Shown here: positions 8,674 through 17,231 of the stretch, in pieces
Layout: each line of letters begins with the position of its first letter
How positions within the stretch are numbered: position 1 is the first letter of the stretch
Origin: an uncultured Bacteroidales bacterium
GTDB lineage: Bacteria > Bacteroidota > Bacteroidia > Bacteroidales > Paludibacteraceae
Assembly (NCBI GenBank): GCA_902771935.1
Contig: CACXYM010000007.1
Span: 186,001 to 250,000, forward strand
Reading direction: 5' to 3'
Length of the DNA stretch: 64,000 nt
Position numbers and translations under genes: made by a program
Notes under the pieces: generated by a model
What the model was told of the DNA's origin: nothing
Database searches by the model: none
The model's input: only the letters and a program-made list of their open reading frames with translations

Positions 8674-10083
8674 TTAATAGTATTTCTCAAACAACGCATT
8701 CATTCTGCTAAACCAAGTCTTCGGGTAATCATGAGTCATTTCCGGCTCAATCATATACTCCTTCTTATCTTTCGGCGTAGCCAGATTATTGAACGGAACC
8801 AAGTTCAAACGTGCCGGACAAGTCTCATCCGCCAAACCGCTCGATGCCAATACCGCACAACTGATTTTCGGTGTCAAATGCTTAATATCGAAATACGGCA
8901 AGTATTTGAGACTCGTTTCTTTAGCCACGCCATCTACCCAGTAATGGTCACTAATCTCCCAATAAGCCAGACTCGGAATATCTTTCGCATCCGCGAAATC
9001 ACCCATAAACGCCACATTCGCTGCAATTGCTGTAAACGGATAGTCGCTCAGCGCAGCTGCCACATACGTCAGCGCACCGCCTTGACTCGAACCTTCCGCA
9101 AATATCTTTGTCATATCGCTCGACTCACGCGTTGCCATGAAACGAATCGATTGCACAACATCCATATACGCGCCTCTATAATAATAGGAGTCTTTTTCGC
9201 CCAAGTTGTAACGGAACCAGTCACCATAGATATTCGTCGTCGCTTCTGCTACGCCTAAATTCGTGCCGGCAGGACGGTTGTTCAGATATTGTCCACGATG
9301 TGACAGATAGAACTCAGCCTTATCGCCACCCCAAGGACAAGCAACCTCCCAGTCCACATTCTGCGTATCATAACCGTAGTAGTGCATAATTACCGGATGT
9401 TTCTTGCCATCTTGCGGATCGCAGTAATAACCGCGAATCTTCACCGGCTCACCGCTCAATCCGTCCGGAACAGAGTTCATCTCTACCAGATAGACCTTGC
9501 AATTGGCATTGCTGCGACTCGGAATCTCTGTCAACTTCGCGTCCATATCAATCGCCGCTAACTGGTCTTTCGCAGCTTTCCAGAATGCATCAAAATCTGC
9601 CGGCTTGTCGTTCACAGAAGTAATTTCAAACGGATCAATCGCGAAATTGAAAACCCGAGGAGTGTCGCTATTCACAATACAAACGGCATGATAAATACCG
9701 GGATCCATATCATCCTTGGTCGTCATCACACAATTCTTCTTACTATTGGCAGCAACCTCCACTTTGTCGTCCAGCGTCAGCAATTGAATATTCTTTCCTT
9801 CAGCATCCACTTTATCGGACGAGATAACTACCTTTGTGTCAAACGTCACCGCACTTGCAGTATTATTCGTCAACGAAAGAACAATTTGCGGCTTTCCGCT
9901 CCACACACGATTTCCCTCCTCCACCGGAGTATCATCTCCAGGCTGCGGATCATCCTGCTGCGGATCTTTTTGATCCTGTTCCTTCTTTTGGGGCTCATCT
10001 GCTGATGTTTTCTTCTCACATCCGCATGCCCAAAACAGCATGGCTAACAGCGCAAATAAATAGAACTTCTTCATAACTTTCAA
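8674..10083 (-). CDS. Lipoprotein acetyl-xylan-esterase/cephalosporin-C-deacetylase-like hydrolase
   Basis: 469 residues. The N-terminus MKVMKKFYLFALLAMLFWACGC is a signal peptide ending in Cys-Gly-Cys, probably a lipoprotein with a weak lipobox, followed by an acidic, Pro/Gln-rich linker. A beta-sandwich segment leads to an alpha/beta-hydrolase of the AXE1 family starting near FDAFWKAAKDQL. The nucleophile is Ser in GSSQGG, the acid Asp in SSGLADETCP and the His in MTHDYP, so the triad is complete. It likely removes acetyl groups from sugars at the cell surface, in line with an amino-sugar locus (inference). It abuts the kbaZ-like gene with no gap, indicating translational coupling. An internal start at the second Met gives the same signal peptide. 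Confidence 0.85.
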   Translation of the reverse strand: MKVMKKFYLFALLAMLFWACGCEKKTSADEPQKKEQDQKDPQQDDPQPGDDTPVEEGNRVWSGKPQIVLSLTNNTASAVTFDTKVVISSDKVDAEGKNIQLLTLDDKVEVAANSKKNCVMTTKDDMDPGIYHAVCIVNSDTPRVFNFAIDPFEITSVNDKPADFDAFWKAAKDQLAAIDMDAKLTEIPSRSNANCKVYLVEMNSVPDGLSGEPVKIRGYYCDPQDGKKHPVIMHYYGYDTQNVDWEVACPWGGDKAEFYLSHRGQYLNNRPAGTNLGVAEATTNIYGDWFRYNLGEKDSYYYRGAYMDVVQSIRFMATRESSDMTKIFAEGSSQGGALTYVAAALSDYPFTAIAANVAFMGDFADAKDIPSLAYWEISDHYWVDGVAKETSLKYLPYFDIKHLTPKISCAVLASSGLADETCPARLNLVPFNNLATPKDKKEYMIEPEMTHDYPKTWFSRMNALFEKYY

Positions 10084-11313
10084 TTACTTCAACCAGTCGT
10101 TGAGGTTAACAATATTAAAGGCGTTATAGTACTTATCCATATTATGCTCAATACGCATCAGCACCACTTCTTCTGCTTGAATTCCCAGACGCTCCAAGTT
10201 ATCGTACAGCGTCTGACGAGCTACCAATGCTTCCGGCTTTTGCCAAATATAACGGCAACCGGTCTTCACAAGCCACAACTGACGCTCCGGCGTGCAGTCC
10301 TTGAGGTCTTTGCCCACTTCTTCGCCGTGCAACCATTTTTTCCAGCGGTTGGATTCATATACGCATTGCCACAACACTTGAGTCATGTTACTCAATTGCG
10401 CAATCTTACCCTCAGCGTACAGTTTCTTCTCCTCTTCTTCAAGCTCAGCCAGCGCATCATACTCATTCATCGTGAACTCCGGACCTACATTCGCTGCACC
10501 CATTCCTGCCTTTGGATAATCCTCAGGGTTCTCAACATCGTCGCTATAGTGACCCTTGATATAACTGCCATACGGACGAACCTTAGCGGTCAGCGCCTTA
10601 GCAACTTCCGGATCAAAGAATGTCGTGTGCAAATCTGTTCCAACCTTACCTACAATGAAGCATGGCCAAACATCGTCCAAACCAACCTCGTGCAGACCGG
10701 CTTTCAGTCCCTCAAGGAAAGTATCGAATGTCTTTTCGTCTGCCAAACCACCGTGAACCTCTTCCGTTCCAACTTCATACGAAATAGGAGCAATATTATG
10801 TGCTTTGCGGAAATCCTCAGCATGCTTAATCAACTCCACGGTACGTTTAACCACTACGTGAATATCAATAATCTGACCTTTCGGCAGGAAAATATCTACT
10901 GTCGGATCAACGTGAATCAAGTCATAACCAGCCAAAATAGCTGCCTCATAACTCTTTTTCACGCCATTCATCGCACGTTCTGTGTCCCAGCGCTCAATAC
11001 TCTGTTTGTCTTTCAACCATGGACCTCCGTGGTCGATTGCCACTACGTACGGACCGGTATAATGCACAGCGGCTGCCTCACGAGCCAAAATCTTCGTGAA
11101 CGCTTCTTGAGTCATTCCGGTATAACCACCGTCGCAATCAACCTGATTCAACGTCGTCGCAAAATAAATCGGCGAATTGTTACGCTTTGCTGCTCTAAAA
11201 GATGCCTTAATAACTGCCAAAGAGTTCGGACATGCTGCAAATAACGTCATCGGAACTCCCGTTGCTTTCTTTCTCTCCTCCATCACCCGGAGGATATTCT
11301 CTGTCTTTTTCAT
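10084..11313 (-). CDS. kbaZ: KbaZ/GatZ-family tagatose-1,6-bisphosphate aldolase non-catalytic subunit homologue
   Basis: 409 residues. The N-terminal half carries the family pattern seen in GatZ and KbaZ: a Cys-containing N-terminus (FAACPNSLAVIKASFRAA), NQVDCDGGYTGMT, DHGGPWL and HVDPTVD. In enterobacteria this protein supports the class II aldolase KbaY/GatY, which cleaves tagatose 1,6-bisphosphate to dihydroxyacetone phosphate and glyceraldehyde 3-phosphate. No KbaY/GatY gene is in this window, so the partner is elsewhere or the protein acts alone; some authors have proposed a kinase role for AgaZ-type proteins. It sits between agaS and the esterase in one operon. Confidence 0.85.
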   Translation of the reverse strand: MKKTENILRVMEERKKATGVPMTLFAACPNSLAVIKASFRAAKRNNSPIYFATTLNQVDCDGGYTGMTQEAFTKILAREAAAVHYTGPYVVAIDHGGPWLKDKQSIERWDTERAMNGVKKSYEAAILAGYDLIHVDPTVDIFLPKGQIIDIHVVVKRTVELIKHAEDFRKAHNIAPISYEVGTEEVHGGLADEKTFDTFLEGLKAGLHEVGLDDVWPCFIVGKVGTDLHTTFFDPEVAKALTAKVRPYGSYIKGHYSDDVENPEDYPKAGMGAANVGPEFTMNEYDALAELEEEEKKLYAEGKIAQLSNMTQVLWQCVYESNRWKKWLHGEEVGKDLKDCTPERQLWLVKTGCRYIWQKPEALVARQTLYDNLERLGIQAEEVVLMRIEHNMDKYYNAFNIVNLNDWLK

Positions 11314-11376
11314 ATATACTGTATGTTTAAATTTTATATTTTACGTTCGAACATGGTTCAGGCAGTTCGCCATTGT

Positions 11377-12495
11377 TTATTCGTAAATCGTTACTCCTTC
11401 AACAACGCGGTGTATATTTCCGCTCACACTTGGAGCATCCGGATTCAGACCATGCGCTTTCGAAGCATAGAATCCGAGCAGTTGTCCAACAACCACAAAC
11501 GGCACAATTCCGTAGAACTGGTTCTCCTCGTATCCGTACGGCATCTTAACCACCAAGTCTGCCTTCACATCCGGCAACTCAGGTGCCTTACCGCCAATAA
11601 CGATGATTTGGGCAACCGGCGTGTTATTCGCATCTACCTGCTTAACCAAGTCGCGCTCATAACGCTGAACTTCCTCTTGGTCGGTCATCAGATACACCAC
11701 AATCGACTTGCTATTAACAACGGCTTTCGGTCCGTGACGGAAACCAAGAAAACTATCGAACTTACATACTACAGCTCCGTCGGTCAACTCTTGCAGTTTC
11801 AGATGGCACTCTTCAGCAATTCCTTTCAGCGCACCACTGCCCAAGAACACACCGCGTTCAAATGGTCTCGAAGCAATCTCTTTCAGTTTTTCCTCATATT
11901 CAGCAATAACTGCCTCCGCATTTTTAGCTGTCTTCTCAATCATGTCCACATCCTTATCCAGTCTGTCGATATGCCCAAGCATCAGGCACGTCAGCAGCAT
12001 CGTCGAGAACGAACTCGTCATTGCCAAGCTCTTATCATCCGTTTCTTCCGGCAACAAGAGCAACAGAATATTGTCCTTGCCCTCAGCCTGCAACGCAAGT
12101 TTGCCCTGCGCATTGCAAGTGATATAAACATGCGCCACATTCTTGCAAACCTTGTTCGCCAAGTTCACAGCTGCCACACTCTCAGGACTATTTCCCGAAC
12201 GAGCAAAACTAACGAGCAGCAGCGGACGTTCTCTGTCCAGCAGGTATTTTGCATGCGTCACAAGGTCGGTTGTAGGAACGGAACGCACATTGCGCCACAT
12301 ACCTCGCATTACTGGGCACAGCGCATCGCCAATAAATGCCGATGTACCCGCACCGGTCAGTACGACGTCTGTGTCTGGAGTCAAATACTTGTGCATGAAA
12401 GCACTCACCTCAGCCTTGTTCTTTAGCAACGCTTGTAACTCTTTCCGCCACATAGCCGGCTGTTGATGAATCTCATCGAAAGTGTAGTTTGTCAT
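11377..12495 (-). CDS. agaS: AgaS-type sugar isomerase/deaminase with tandem SIS domains
   Basis: 372 residues, two SIS domains. The opening EIHQQPAMWRKEL and VVLTGAGTSAFIGDALCPV match the AgaS family; SFARSGNSPESVAAV is the first phosphosugar-binding loop, and DSFLGFRHGPKAVV with MTDQEEVQRYE forms the second domain. AgaS converts galactosamine 6-phosphate to tagatose 6-phosphate with release of ammonia. It is the first recognised gene of the minus-strand operon. The transcript probably begins near 12780 and carries a leader of about 285 nt with a repeat array. The gap of 63 bp to the kbaZ-like gene holds no clear terminator. Confidence 0.9.
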   Translation of the reverse strand: MTNYTFDEIHQQPAMWRKELQALLKNKAEVSAFMHKYLTPDTDVVLTGAGTSAFIGDALCPVMRGMWRNVRSVPTTDLVTHAKYLLDRERPLLLVSFARSGNSPESVAAVNLANKVCKNVAHVYITCNAQGKLALQAEGKDNILLLLLPEETDDKSLAMTSSFSTMLLTCLMLGHIDRLDKDVDMIEKTAKNAEAVIAEYEEKLKEIASRPFERGVFLGSGALKGIAEECHLKLQELTDGAVVCKFDSFLGFRHGPKAVVNSKSIVVYLMTDQEEVQRYERDLVKQVDANNTPVAQIIVIGGKAPELPDVKADLVVKMPYGYEENQFYGIVPFVVVGQLLGFYASKAHGLNPDAPSVSGNIHRVVEGVTIYE

Positions 12496-12528
12496 AGTAT
12501 CTCGTGTTTAATAATTATCGCTTTATGC

Positions 12529-12777
12529 TTATCTGCCTTTGCAGCATTCTCCACGCAGGATTGTCTGCGTCTCAGGTCTTCGTCGTCTCCGTGTTCTAGA
12601 CTTCGTTGTCTCTGTGTTTCTGGTCTTCGTTGTCTCTGTGTTTCTGGTGCTTCGGTCGGTTGTGTCTGTGTCTCTGGTATTGGTTTGTATCCTCGTCTCT
12701 ATTGTCTCCGTGTTTCTGGCCTTCGGTTTGGCAGCCTTTGTATTTGGTTGTGCCTGTTTTTTTGTTGTGCCCTTCAT
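12529..12777 (-). other. Repeat-bearing agaS leader with possible 82-residue basic ORF
   Basis: Between the promoter at 12786 and agaS there is a 24-bp degenerate tandem repeat (two identical units at 12601-12624 and 12625-12648, weaker copies from about 12578 to 12718). On the sense strand it lies in an open frame from ATG at 12777 to TAA at 12529, encoding a Lys/Arg/Thr-rich peptide with the repeated octamer TRNTETTK. The ATG would fall at or within a few nt of the expected transcription start, so if translated it would be nearly leaderless. It may equally be an untranslated leader. No homologue is recognised. Confidence 0.35.
12578..12718. repeat. Degenerate 24-bp tandem repeat in the agaS leader
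   Basis: The unit begins CTTCGTTGTCTCTGTG and ends TTTCTGGT. Two copies are identical (12601-12648), with diverged flanking copies that keep CTTCG and GTGTTTCTGG. Confidence 0.7.
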
Positions 12778-12785
12778 TTTGCGCT

Positions 12786-12794
12786 GCAAAATTA
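12786..12794 (-). promoter_or_regulatory. Promoter of the agaS operon
   Basis: Minus strand TAATTTTGC, with CTTGTGTATG as the -33 element at 12809-12818 (20 bp between). Confidence 0.75.
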
Positions 12795-12823
12795 CTATTT
12801 TTTTCTCACATACACAAGCGCGA

Positions 12824-12847
12824 AAAATATGCTTTTCAACATATTTT
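12824..12847 (-). promoter_or_regulatory. Candidate activator palindrome, site 2
   Basis: Sense strand AAAATATGTT-GAAA-AGCATATTTT, ending 29 nt before the agaS -7 box, as at sites 1 and 3. Confidence 0.6.
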
Positions 12848-12937
12848 CGAAACATCCCTCTTTTTCCTCCGAAACAATCCGCCTTAAATACTTATTATTT
12901 AGCACGTTACATTATTTCGCTTCTATTTCATTTGACC

Positions 12938-12956
12938 TTTCGTAACCTTTCGAAAA
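12938..12956 (+). promoter_or_regulatory. Candidate DeoR operator, copy 2
   Basis: TTTCGTAACCTTTCGAAAA, one mismatch from copies 1 and 3, with an extra TTTCG at 12915-12919. It lies between the divergent agaS and 13352 promoters. Confidence 0.55.
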
Positions 12957-12991
12957 AGAAGACACCACAAAAGTGCAGTTGAAAGCACAGG

Positions 12992-13023
12992 ATTAACACA
13001 GCATTAACACAGCATTAACACAG
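12992..13023. repeat. 11-bp tandem repeat
   Basis: ATTAACACAGC occurs three times in a row (the last unit lacks its final base) in the agaS/13352 intergenic region. Confidence 0.85.
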
Positions 13024-13097
13024 GATATTGCCAATCCTTTTGGTACGCTTTACTAACCTTTTTTTAACTTTTGTGTCCTGCTTTTACATCCCTTCCA

Positions 13098-13116
13098 TTT
13101 TCGAAACGTTACGAAA
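13098..13116 (-). promoter_or_regulatory. Candidate DeoR operator, copy 3
   Basis: On the minus strand this is identical over 19 bases to the copy at 564-582. Confidence 0.6.
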
Positions 13117-13194
13117 CGACCAAATTTATTTTTTTATACTACTCTATCCTATTTATTATCAACCATTTAAGCCCATCACAATCGATTGTTTCGA

Positions 13195-13218
13195 AAAATA
13201 TGTTGTAAAACATATGCG
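13195..13218 (+). promoter_or_regulatory. Candidate activator palindrome, site 3
   Basis: AAAATATGTT-GTAA-AACATATGCG, ending 29 nt before the TATCTTTGC box at 13248. This promoter has a poor -33 element, which fits dependence on an activator (inference). Confidence 0.6.
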
Positions 13219-13247
13219 CGCGTTCAATATTATCCGCGCGAAAGTAC

Positions 13248-13256
13248 TATCTTTGC
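13248..13256 (+). promoter_or_regulatory. Promoter of the 13352 secreted-protein gene
   Basis: TATCTTTGC matches the -7 box, but the expected TTTG at 13224 is TCAA, so the core promoter looks weak. Confidence 0.65.
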
Positions 13257-13351
13257 AGCGGTTTTTGTGGGCTTTACCCTCCAAAATCCGACAAATAATA
13301 ACCTATTTTGCAGACAATTAACTACATTATTAACCTCAAAATAATTCATCT

Positions 13352-16285
13352 ATGAGAAAATTTTTCTTACTTATCCCCGCATTAGTGCTCTCACTATTCA
13401 CTAATGCCGCCGTGATTAACATCACTCCTACATCACCTCATTCCAGCGACAACTTACGTCAAGCACTTGCTTCTGCCAATTCTGGTGATATAATTGAAAT
13501 GGCTGCCGGTACGTATGTTGAATCCAATTCTAACTACATCGCGTTTACTGGTAAAAACGTTACTGTGCGTGCAGCCGAAGGCGCAGAGGTGATTCTTCAA
13601 CCGCAAGTTATGGTTCGCCTTAAGGAAGGTGCAACAGCAAGATTCGAAGGAATAAAATTTGATTGCTCTCGTCTAAACGAATTAGGTTCTTACTCGAACG
13701 TATTCGTTGCAGCAGACGCAAATGACGCAAACAATTTTGCATTTGAGAATTGTGAGTTTTATAATTATAGTGTGAATAATAGTCTTATCTATTGCTCTGG
13801 TAGCAATAAACTGGCTTCTGTTGCTATCAACAACTGCTACTTCCATAACCTCATGAAGAGTTGTCTCTTTATTGAGAACACGACGAATGCTATTGATATC
13901 ACTATCACCAATTCTACATTCGCCAATATTGAAACTAACACAAGTAGTCACTGGGCTGGCGTTATTGATAGCCGTGCCACTTCCGGTTCATTCCTTGTAG
14001 ATCATTGCACATTCTATAATGTCAATTCTATGTCCCTCAGTTATGGTACTATTACGGTTGATGCGATTGCTGACCCTGTTGTTTCTAATTGTATCTTTAT
14101 GTTACCATCTAGTGTTGATAGATGCGCAACAAATTTGAAAGCAGGTGGTGATGTAACGAATTGCTTAACATATAATTATGACAACTGGCAACCTTACGGT
14201 CACTATAATACTGCAACAGTTACTGATTGCGTGAAAGACAACCCACTCTTTATTGACCCCGCAAACAACATATTTACCGTTAAAGGTGATTGGACGACAA
14301 CACCAATTTCTCTCTCTCCTGCACGTGGCGCAGCTACTGATGGTTCCGACCTCGGCGACCCACGCTGGTATTCCGCAGAAATTCTACCGGAGACGAACTT
14401 TGCTTCTCCTGGATATTTCTTTGATGGTCCTCATGCAAAACTGATTGGACGCGTAGCATTAGACGCAAACAATTACATCAAACAAAACAACAATGAAACT
14501 GCAATGAGTGCTGAATGGGGAATCGCAATTTGGAAAATTCATTCAACCAGTCCTGCCGTTTTGGAGGTCACGCTCAACATGGATCCAGATGCAACAGCAA
14601 GTGGCCACAATTATCAAGTCGAGATATTTGATGCTGAAGGCAATAGCAAAGGAGCATTAAATGAAGGTGGCTGGCATAATAATGTGGATGATAAGACGTT
14701 GACTGGAACTATCACTTTGCCGACTTCTGGAGATTATAAAGTGGTATTGACCGACAATCAAGAATGGTCCACTTCAACCATCAAAGGAGTTACACTTGTT
14801 ACTACAGGTGGTGCAGTCCAAGCGATGCCGGGTACAACCGACATTAACGACGCTTGGTTCTCTGCTAACGGAACACGCGCAGATGGAAAGATTGACTTCC
14901 CGGATGGTTCTATACAAGATGGTTGGGTTAAATGGAATGTGGCATTTGCGAACGCAGGCAACTATAACGTTATTGTGAATATAGACAACGCAAATGGTCA
15001 CAATTATACCGTCGCATTGTATGAGGACGAGAATGACAATAGCCCGATTATCGTATCAGAAGGTGGTCAAAAGAGTATCATCGGTACGCTGGAATTAGGC
15101 AAAATGGAAGTTCCTGCTGGTAATTACATTCTCAAAGTAACCAACGCTGTTCAGTGGTCGGATGCAAAATTGATTAGTGTTAAGTTTGAGTACAAAGGCG
15201 GCGGAATCGTAACTATTCCCGGCTCAATCGATCTAAACGAAGCTATCCTTAGCGAACGCGCTTTCATTGACGGTGATGGTCTCCATTTCGCAGACGCTGA
15301 CCACCTTGGACACATCTCACAGGAATACGCTAAGTGGAACATCCATGTTGCAGCAGATGGAATGTATAAATTCACAGCAAATTGCAGTAGTTCTAATTAT
15401 TCTAATTTGACCATTCAAGTATTACAAGGCGGAGAAGAAAAATACTCATTTACACCTGAATACACCTATACGGGAGAAAAAACAATCAATTCTCCGGAAT
15501 GGTTCTTAGAAGCAGGTGATTACGAACTCAGATTATCGAACCCTGCTAACCATTCTAACGGTTACCTCGTTTCTCTTTCTGCAGCGCAAGTAGAAGGTAT
15601 CCTTATTGTTGACGAAATGGCAACTGACATGCAATACATTACTGATGTGAATAGTAAGTCAATGAAGCCGTTACTCAAACGATCCTTCACAGGCGGCATG
15701 TACAATACGGTTGTATTCCCATTCAATGGTGTTACAGATGCTGAATTGACAACTATCTTCGGTGCTGGTTATGAACTGCTTGAGATGACATCAGCGACAT
15801 TGGAGGGCAACACACTCAATTTGAACTTCAGTGCAGTAAATCTGTCACAAGCCACGTACGGCAGACCTTATCTCATCAAGCCAACCCAAGATGTAGTTAA
15901 TCCGATGTTTAGTTCTAAGACCATCTACGCAAGCACCTCGCACCTTGTTAATTCTTCCACCAACGCAGACTTTATCGGTTCTTTCATTGCTGGTGAAGTT
16001 CCTGCCGGTGAGGATAATCTCTTCCTCGGTCCGAACAACTTGCTGTACTTCTATGATGCAGCTACGCCGATTAAAGGTACGCGCGCATACTTCCATATAA
16101 AAGGTGTTCCGCACCCGAGTCAATCCATCAAGCATGCGAAAATTATTACTAACGACCAAGTAGTTACCTCTATCGACTTCACGAAAGGCGAAAACAACAA
16201 GGTAATGAAGGCCATTGAAAACGGACAACTTATCATCATCCGTAATGGCGAACGCTTCACTGTTCAAGGACAGAGAATCCAATAA
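13352..16285 (+). CDS. Secreted beta-helix protein with three beta-sandwich modules and sorting-like tail
   Basis: 977 residues. MRKFFLLIPALVLSLFTNAA is a signal peptide. Residues about 25-330 form a right-handed beta-helix like those of pectate-lyase-type or DUF4957/DUF5123 proteins (SGDIIEMAAGTYVE, RFEGIKFDCS, INNCYFHNL). Three modules follow at about 350-480, 485-620 and 625-750, each with a pattern of W(G/N)(I/V)....AG.Y.V.....NGHNY and ending in ...Q(E/W)WS; they resemble modules in the 4297-1532 protein. A segment of about 190 residues precedes the tail AIENGQLIIIRNGERFTV. It is probably exported by type IX-like secretion and binds or degrades glycan; catalysis is unproven. It is divergent from agaS and shares its promoter signals. 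Confidence 0.85.
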   Translation: MRKFFLLIPALVLSLFTNAAVINITPTSPHSSDNLRQALASANSGDIIEMAAGTYVESNSNYIAFTGKNVTVRAAEGAEVILQPQVMVRLKEGATARFEGIKFDCSRLNELGSYSNVFVAADANDANNFAFENCEFYNYSVNNSLIYCSGSNKLASVAINNCYFHNLMKSCLFIENTTNAIDITITNSTFANIETNTSSHWAGVIDSRATSGSFLVDHCTFYNVNSMSLSYGTITVDAIADPVVSNCIFMLPSSVDRCATNLKAGGDVTNCLTYNYDNWQPYGHYNTATVTDCVKDNPLFIDPANNIFTVKGDWTTTPISLSPARGAATDGSDLGDPRWYSAEILPETNFASPGYFFDGPHAKLIGRVALDANNYIKQNNNETAMSAEWGIAIWKIHSTSPAVLEVTLNMDPDATASGHNYQVEIFDAEGNSKGALNEGGWHNNVDDKTLTGTITLPTSGDYKVVLTDNQEWSTSTIKGVTLVTTGGAVQAMPGTTDINDAWFSANGTRADGKIDFPDGSIQDGWVKWNVAFANAGNYNVIVNIDNANGHNYTVALYEDENDNSPIIVSEGGQKSIIGTLELGKMEVPAGNYILKVTNAVQWSDAKLISVKFEYKGGGIVTIPGSIDLNEAILSERAFIDGDGLHFADADHLGHISQEYAKWNIHVAADGMYKFTANCSSSNYSNLTIQVLQGGEEKYSFTPEYTYTGEKTINSPEWFLEAGDYELRLSNPANHSNGYLVSLSAAQVEGILIVDEMATDMQYITDVNSKSMKPLLKRSFTGGMYNTVVFPFNGVTDAELTTIFGAGYELLEMTSATLEGNTLNLNFSAVNLSQATYGRPYLIKPTQDVVNPMFSSKTIYASTSHLVNSSTNADFIGSFIAGEVPAGEDNLFLGPNNLLYFYDAATPIKGTRAYFHIKGVPHPSQSIKHAKIITNDQVVTSIDFTKGENNKVMKAIENGQLIIIRNGERFTVQGQRIQ

Positions 16286-16344
16286 TACCAATATAACTCG
16301 TTATATTACTGGAAAATTATATTAACCATAAAAAAATGATTATT

Positions 16345-16497
16345 ATGAAAACAGTTAAAAAAGCATATTTGGTACCAACTACAGAGGTTTTCGCTTTCCA
16401 ACCAAGCATGATTTGCTCCGGAAGTTCAACAATACATATCGGAGGAGGAACTCTTGGTGGAGGAGGTAATTCAGGAGGTACTGTATATCCTATGTAA
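16345..16497 (+). CDS. Small Gly-rich peptide (50 aa), unknown
   Basis: MKTVKKAYLVPTTEVFAFQP begins the peptide, followed by SMICSGSSTIHIGGGTLGGG and a short GGTVYPM end. A Met three codons upstream at 16336 is an alternative start. The basic N-terminus, the YLVPTTEV core, MICSGS and a Gly-rich end are a pattern I have seen in many short Bacteroidales hypothetical proteins, but no function is known to me. It follows the secreted protein gene by 59 bp and is followed by a terminator, so it is likely cotranscribed. Too short and too regular to assign; a peptide precursor or small secreted protein are possibilities. Confidence 0.6.
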   Translation: MKTVKKAYLVPTTEVFAFQPSMICSGSSTIHIGGGTLGGGGNSGGTVYPM

Positions 16498-16529
16498 TTC
16501 TGCGCGAGATTAAGCGTTCTATATACAAT

Positions 16530-16556
16530 AACAGCCCGACTACTATCGGGCTGTTA
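16530..16556 (+). terminator. Intrinsic terminator after the small peptide gene
   Basis: AACAGCCCGA - CTACTA - TCGGGCTGTT is a perfect 10-bp stem followed by ATTGATTTATT. Confidence 0.8.
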
Positions 16557-16600
16557 TTGATTTATTATGATTTGATAACCAAATAAAAGGAATTGGGTAA

Positions 16601-17170
16601 TTATATAAGTTCGATTTCTCCGAAGAACTCAGGACAATGGAAATTCGGTTTGGGCAAGTTAATCGGCCGCCAACTCAGGAAATGAGGCTTCTTCGTTTTA
16701 TCTGCACACTTATAGAAATTAGCCCGTAAGGTCTGCGGAAACGTCGGCTTATGCTCTCTAAAGATCAAATCCAACGGTATCCGTAACTCTACTTCCCACT
16801 CAAACATCCCGTCTTTCTCTTCAAAAGCCTCACGCGCAAAGCTGCACTTCCTCTCAATACGCGCCATCTCCTCCTTCGAAAATGGCTGTACATCATCCGT
16901 GCGGCTCAGCCGTCTCGATCCGACCATAGCACCAATACAGTTGCACTCGAAATTATAATAATGCTTCTCTCCCGGCACTTGGCAGAAGAACTCTACGCAG
17001 CTGTCTTCCCACACCGGTCCTTGATCCTCTGTCGTCACAGCGCGCAGTTGCTCACCTTTCACATGCCATTTAAGAAACAGTCGCTCATGGTCGTTATTCA
17101 CTTCCACTACCGCTTCCGGCTTCTCTGGAAAAGTGTCGGGCCAATTCACTTGATCTATCTTGCAATTCAT
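16601..17170 (-). CDS. CBM9-like carbohydrate-binding-family protein
   Basis: 189 residues, no signal peptide. The sequence VEVNNDHERLFLKWHVKGEQ, VWEDSCVEFFCQ and YYNFECNCIGA follows the pattern of family 9 carbohydrate-binding-module-like proteins of Bacteroidota, a single beta-sandwich domain, and the end is PKPNFHCPEFFGEIEL. These proteins are often encoded in sugar operons as standalone cytoplasmic or unexported domains; their role is not established. It is the last gene of an operon with the kinase and transporter, separated from the kinase by a 61-bp A/T-rich stretch of short repeats. Confidence 0.7.
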   Translation of the reverse strand: MNCKIDQVNWPDTFPEKPEAVVEVNNDHERLFLKWHVKGEQLRAVTTEDQGPVWEDSCVEFFCQVPGEKHYYNFECNCIGAMVGSRRLSRTDDVQPFSKEEMARIERKCSFAREAFEEKDGMFEWEVELRIPLDLIFREHKPTFPQTLRANFYKCADKTKKPHFLSWRPINLPKPNFHCPEFFGEIELI

Positions 17171-17231
17171 AAATGACTAAATGACTAAATAACTAAATAA
17201 ATGAACATATGGTAAATAACCAAATGGTAAA
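17171..17231. repeat. Short A-rich degenerate tandem repeat between operon genes
   Basis: AAATGACTAAATGACTAAAT continues with further AACTAAAT and AAATGGTAAAT variants (7-8 bp period). Similar low-complexity spacers occur at 22441-22484 and 23797-23822. Confidence 0.7.

Noticed and set aside
13352..16285. Active pectate lyase
   Set aside because: The beta-helix is visible but no Asp/Lys/Arg catalytic cluster of pectate lyases could be placed; structural or binding roles are as likely.
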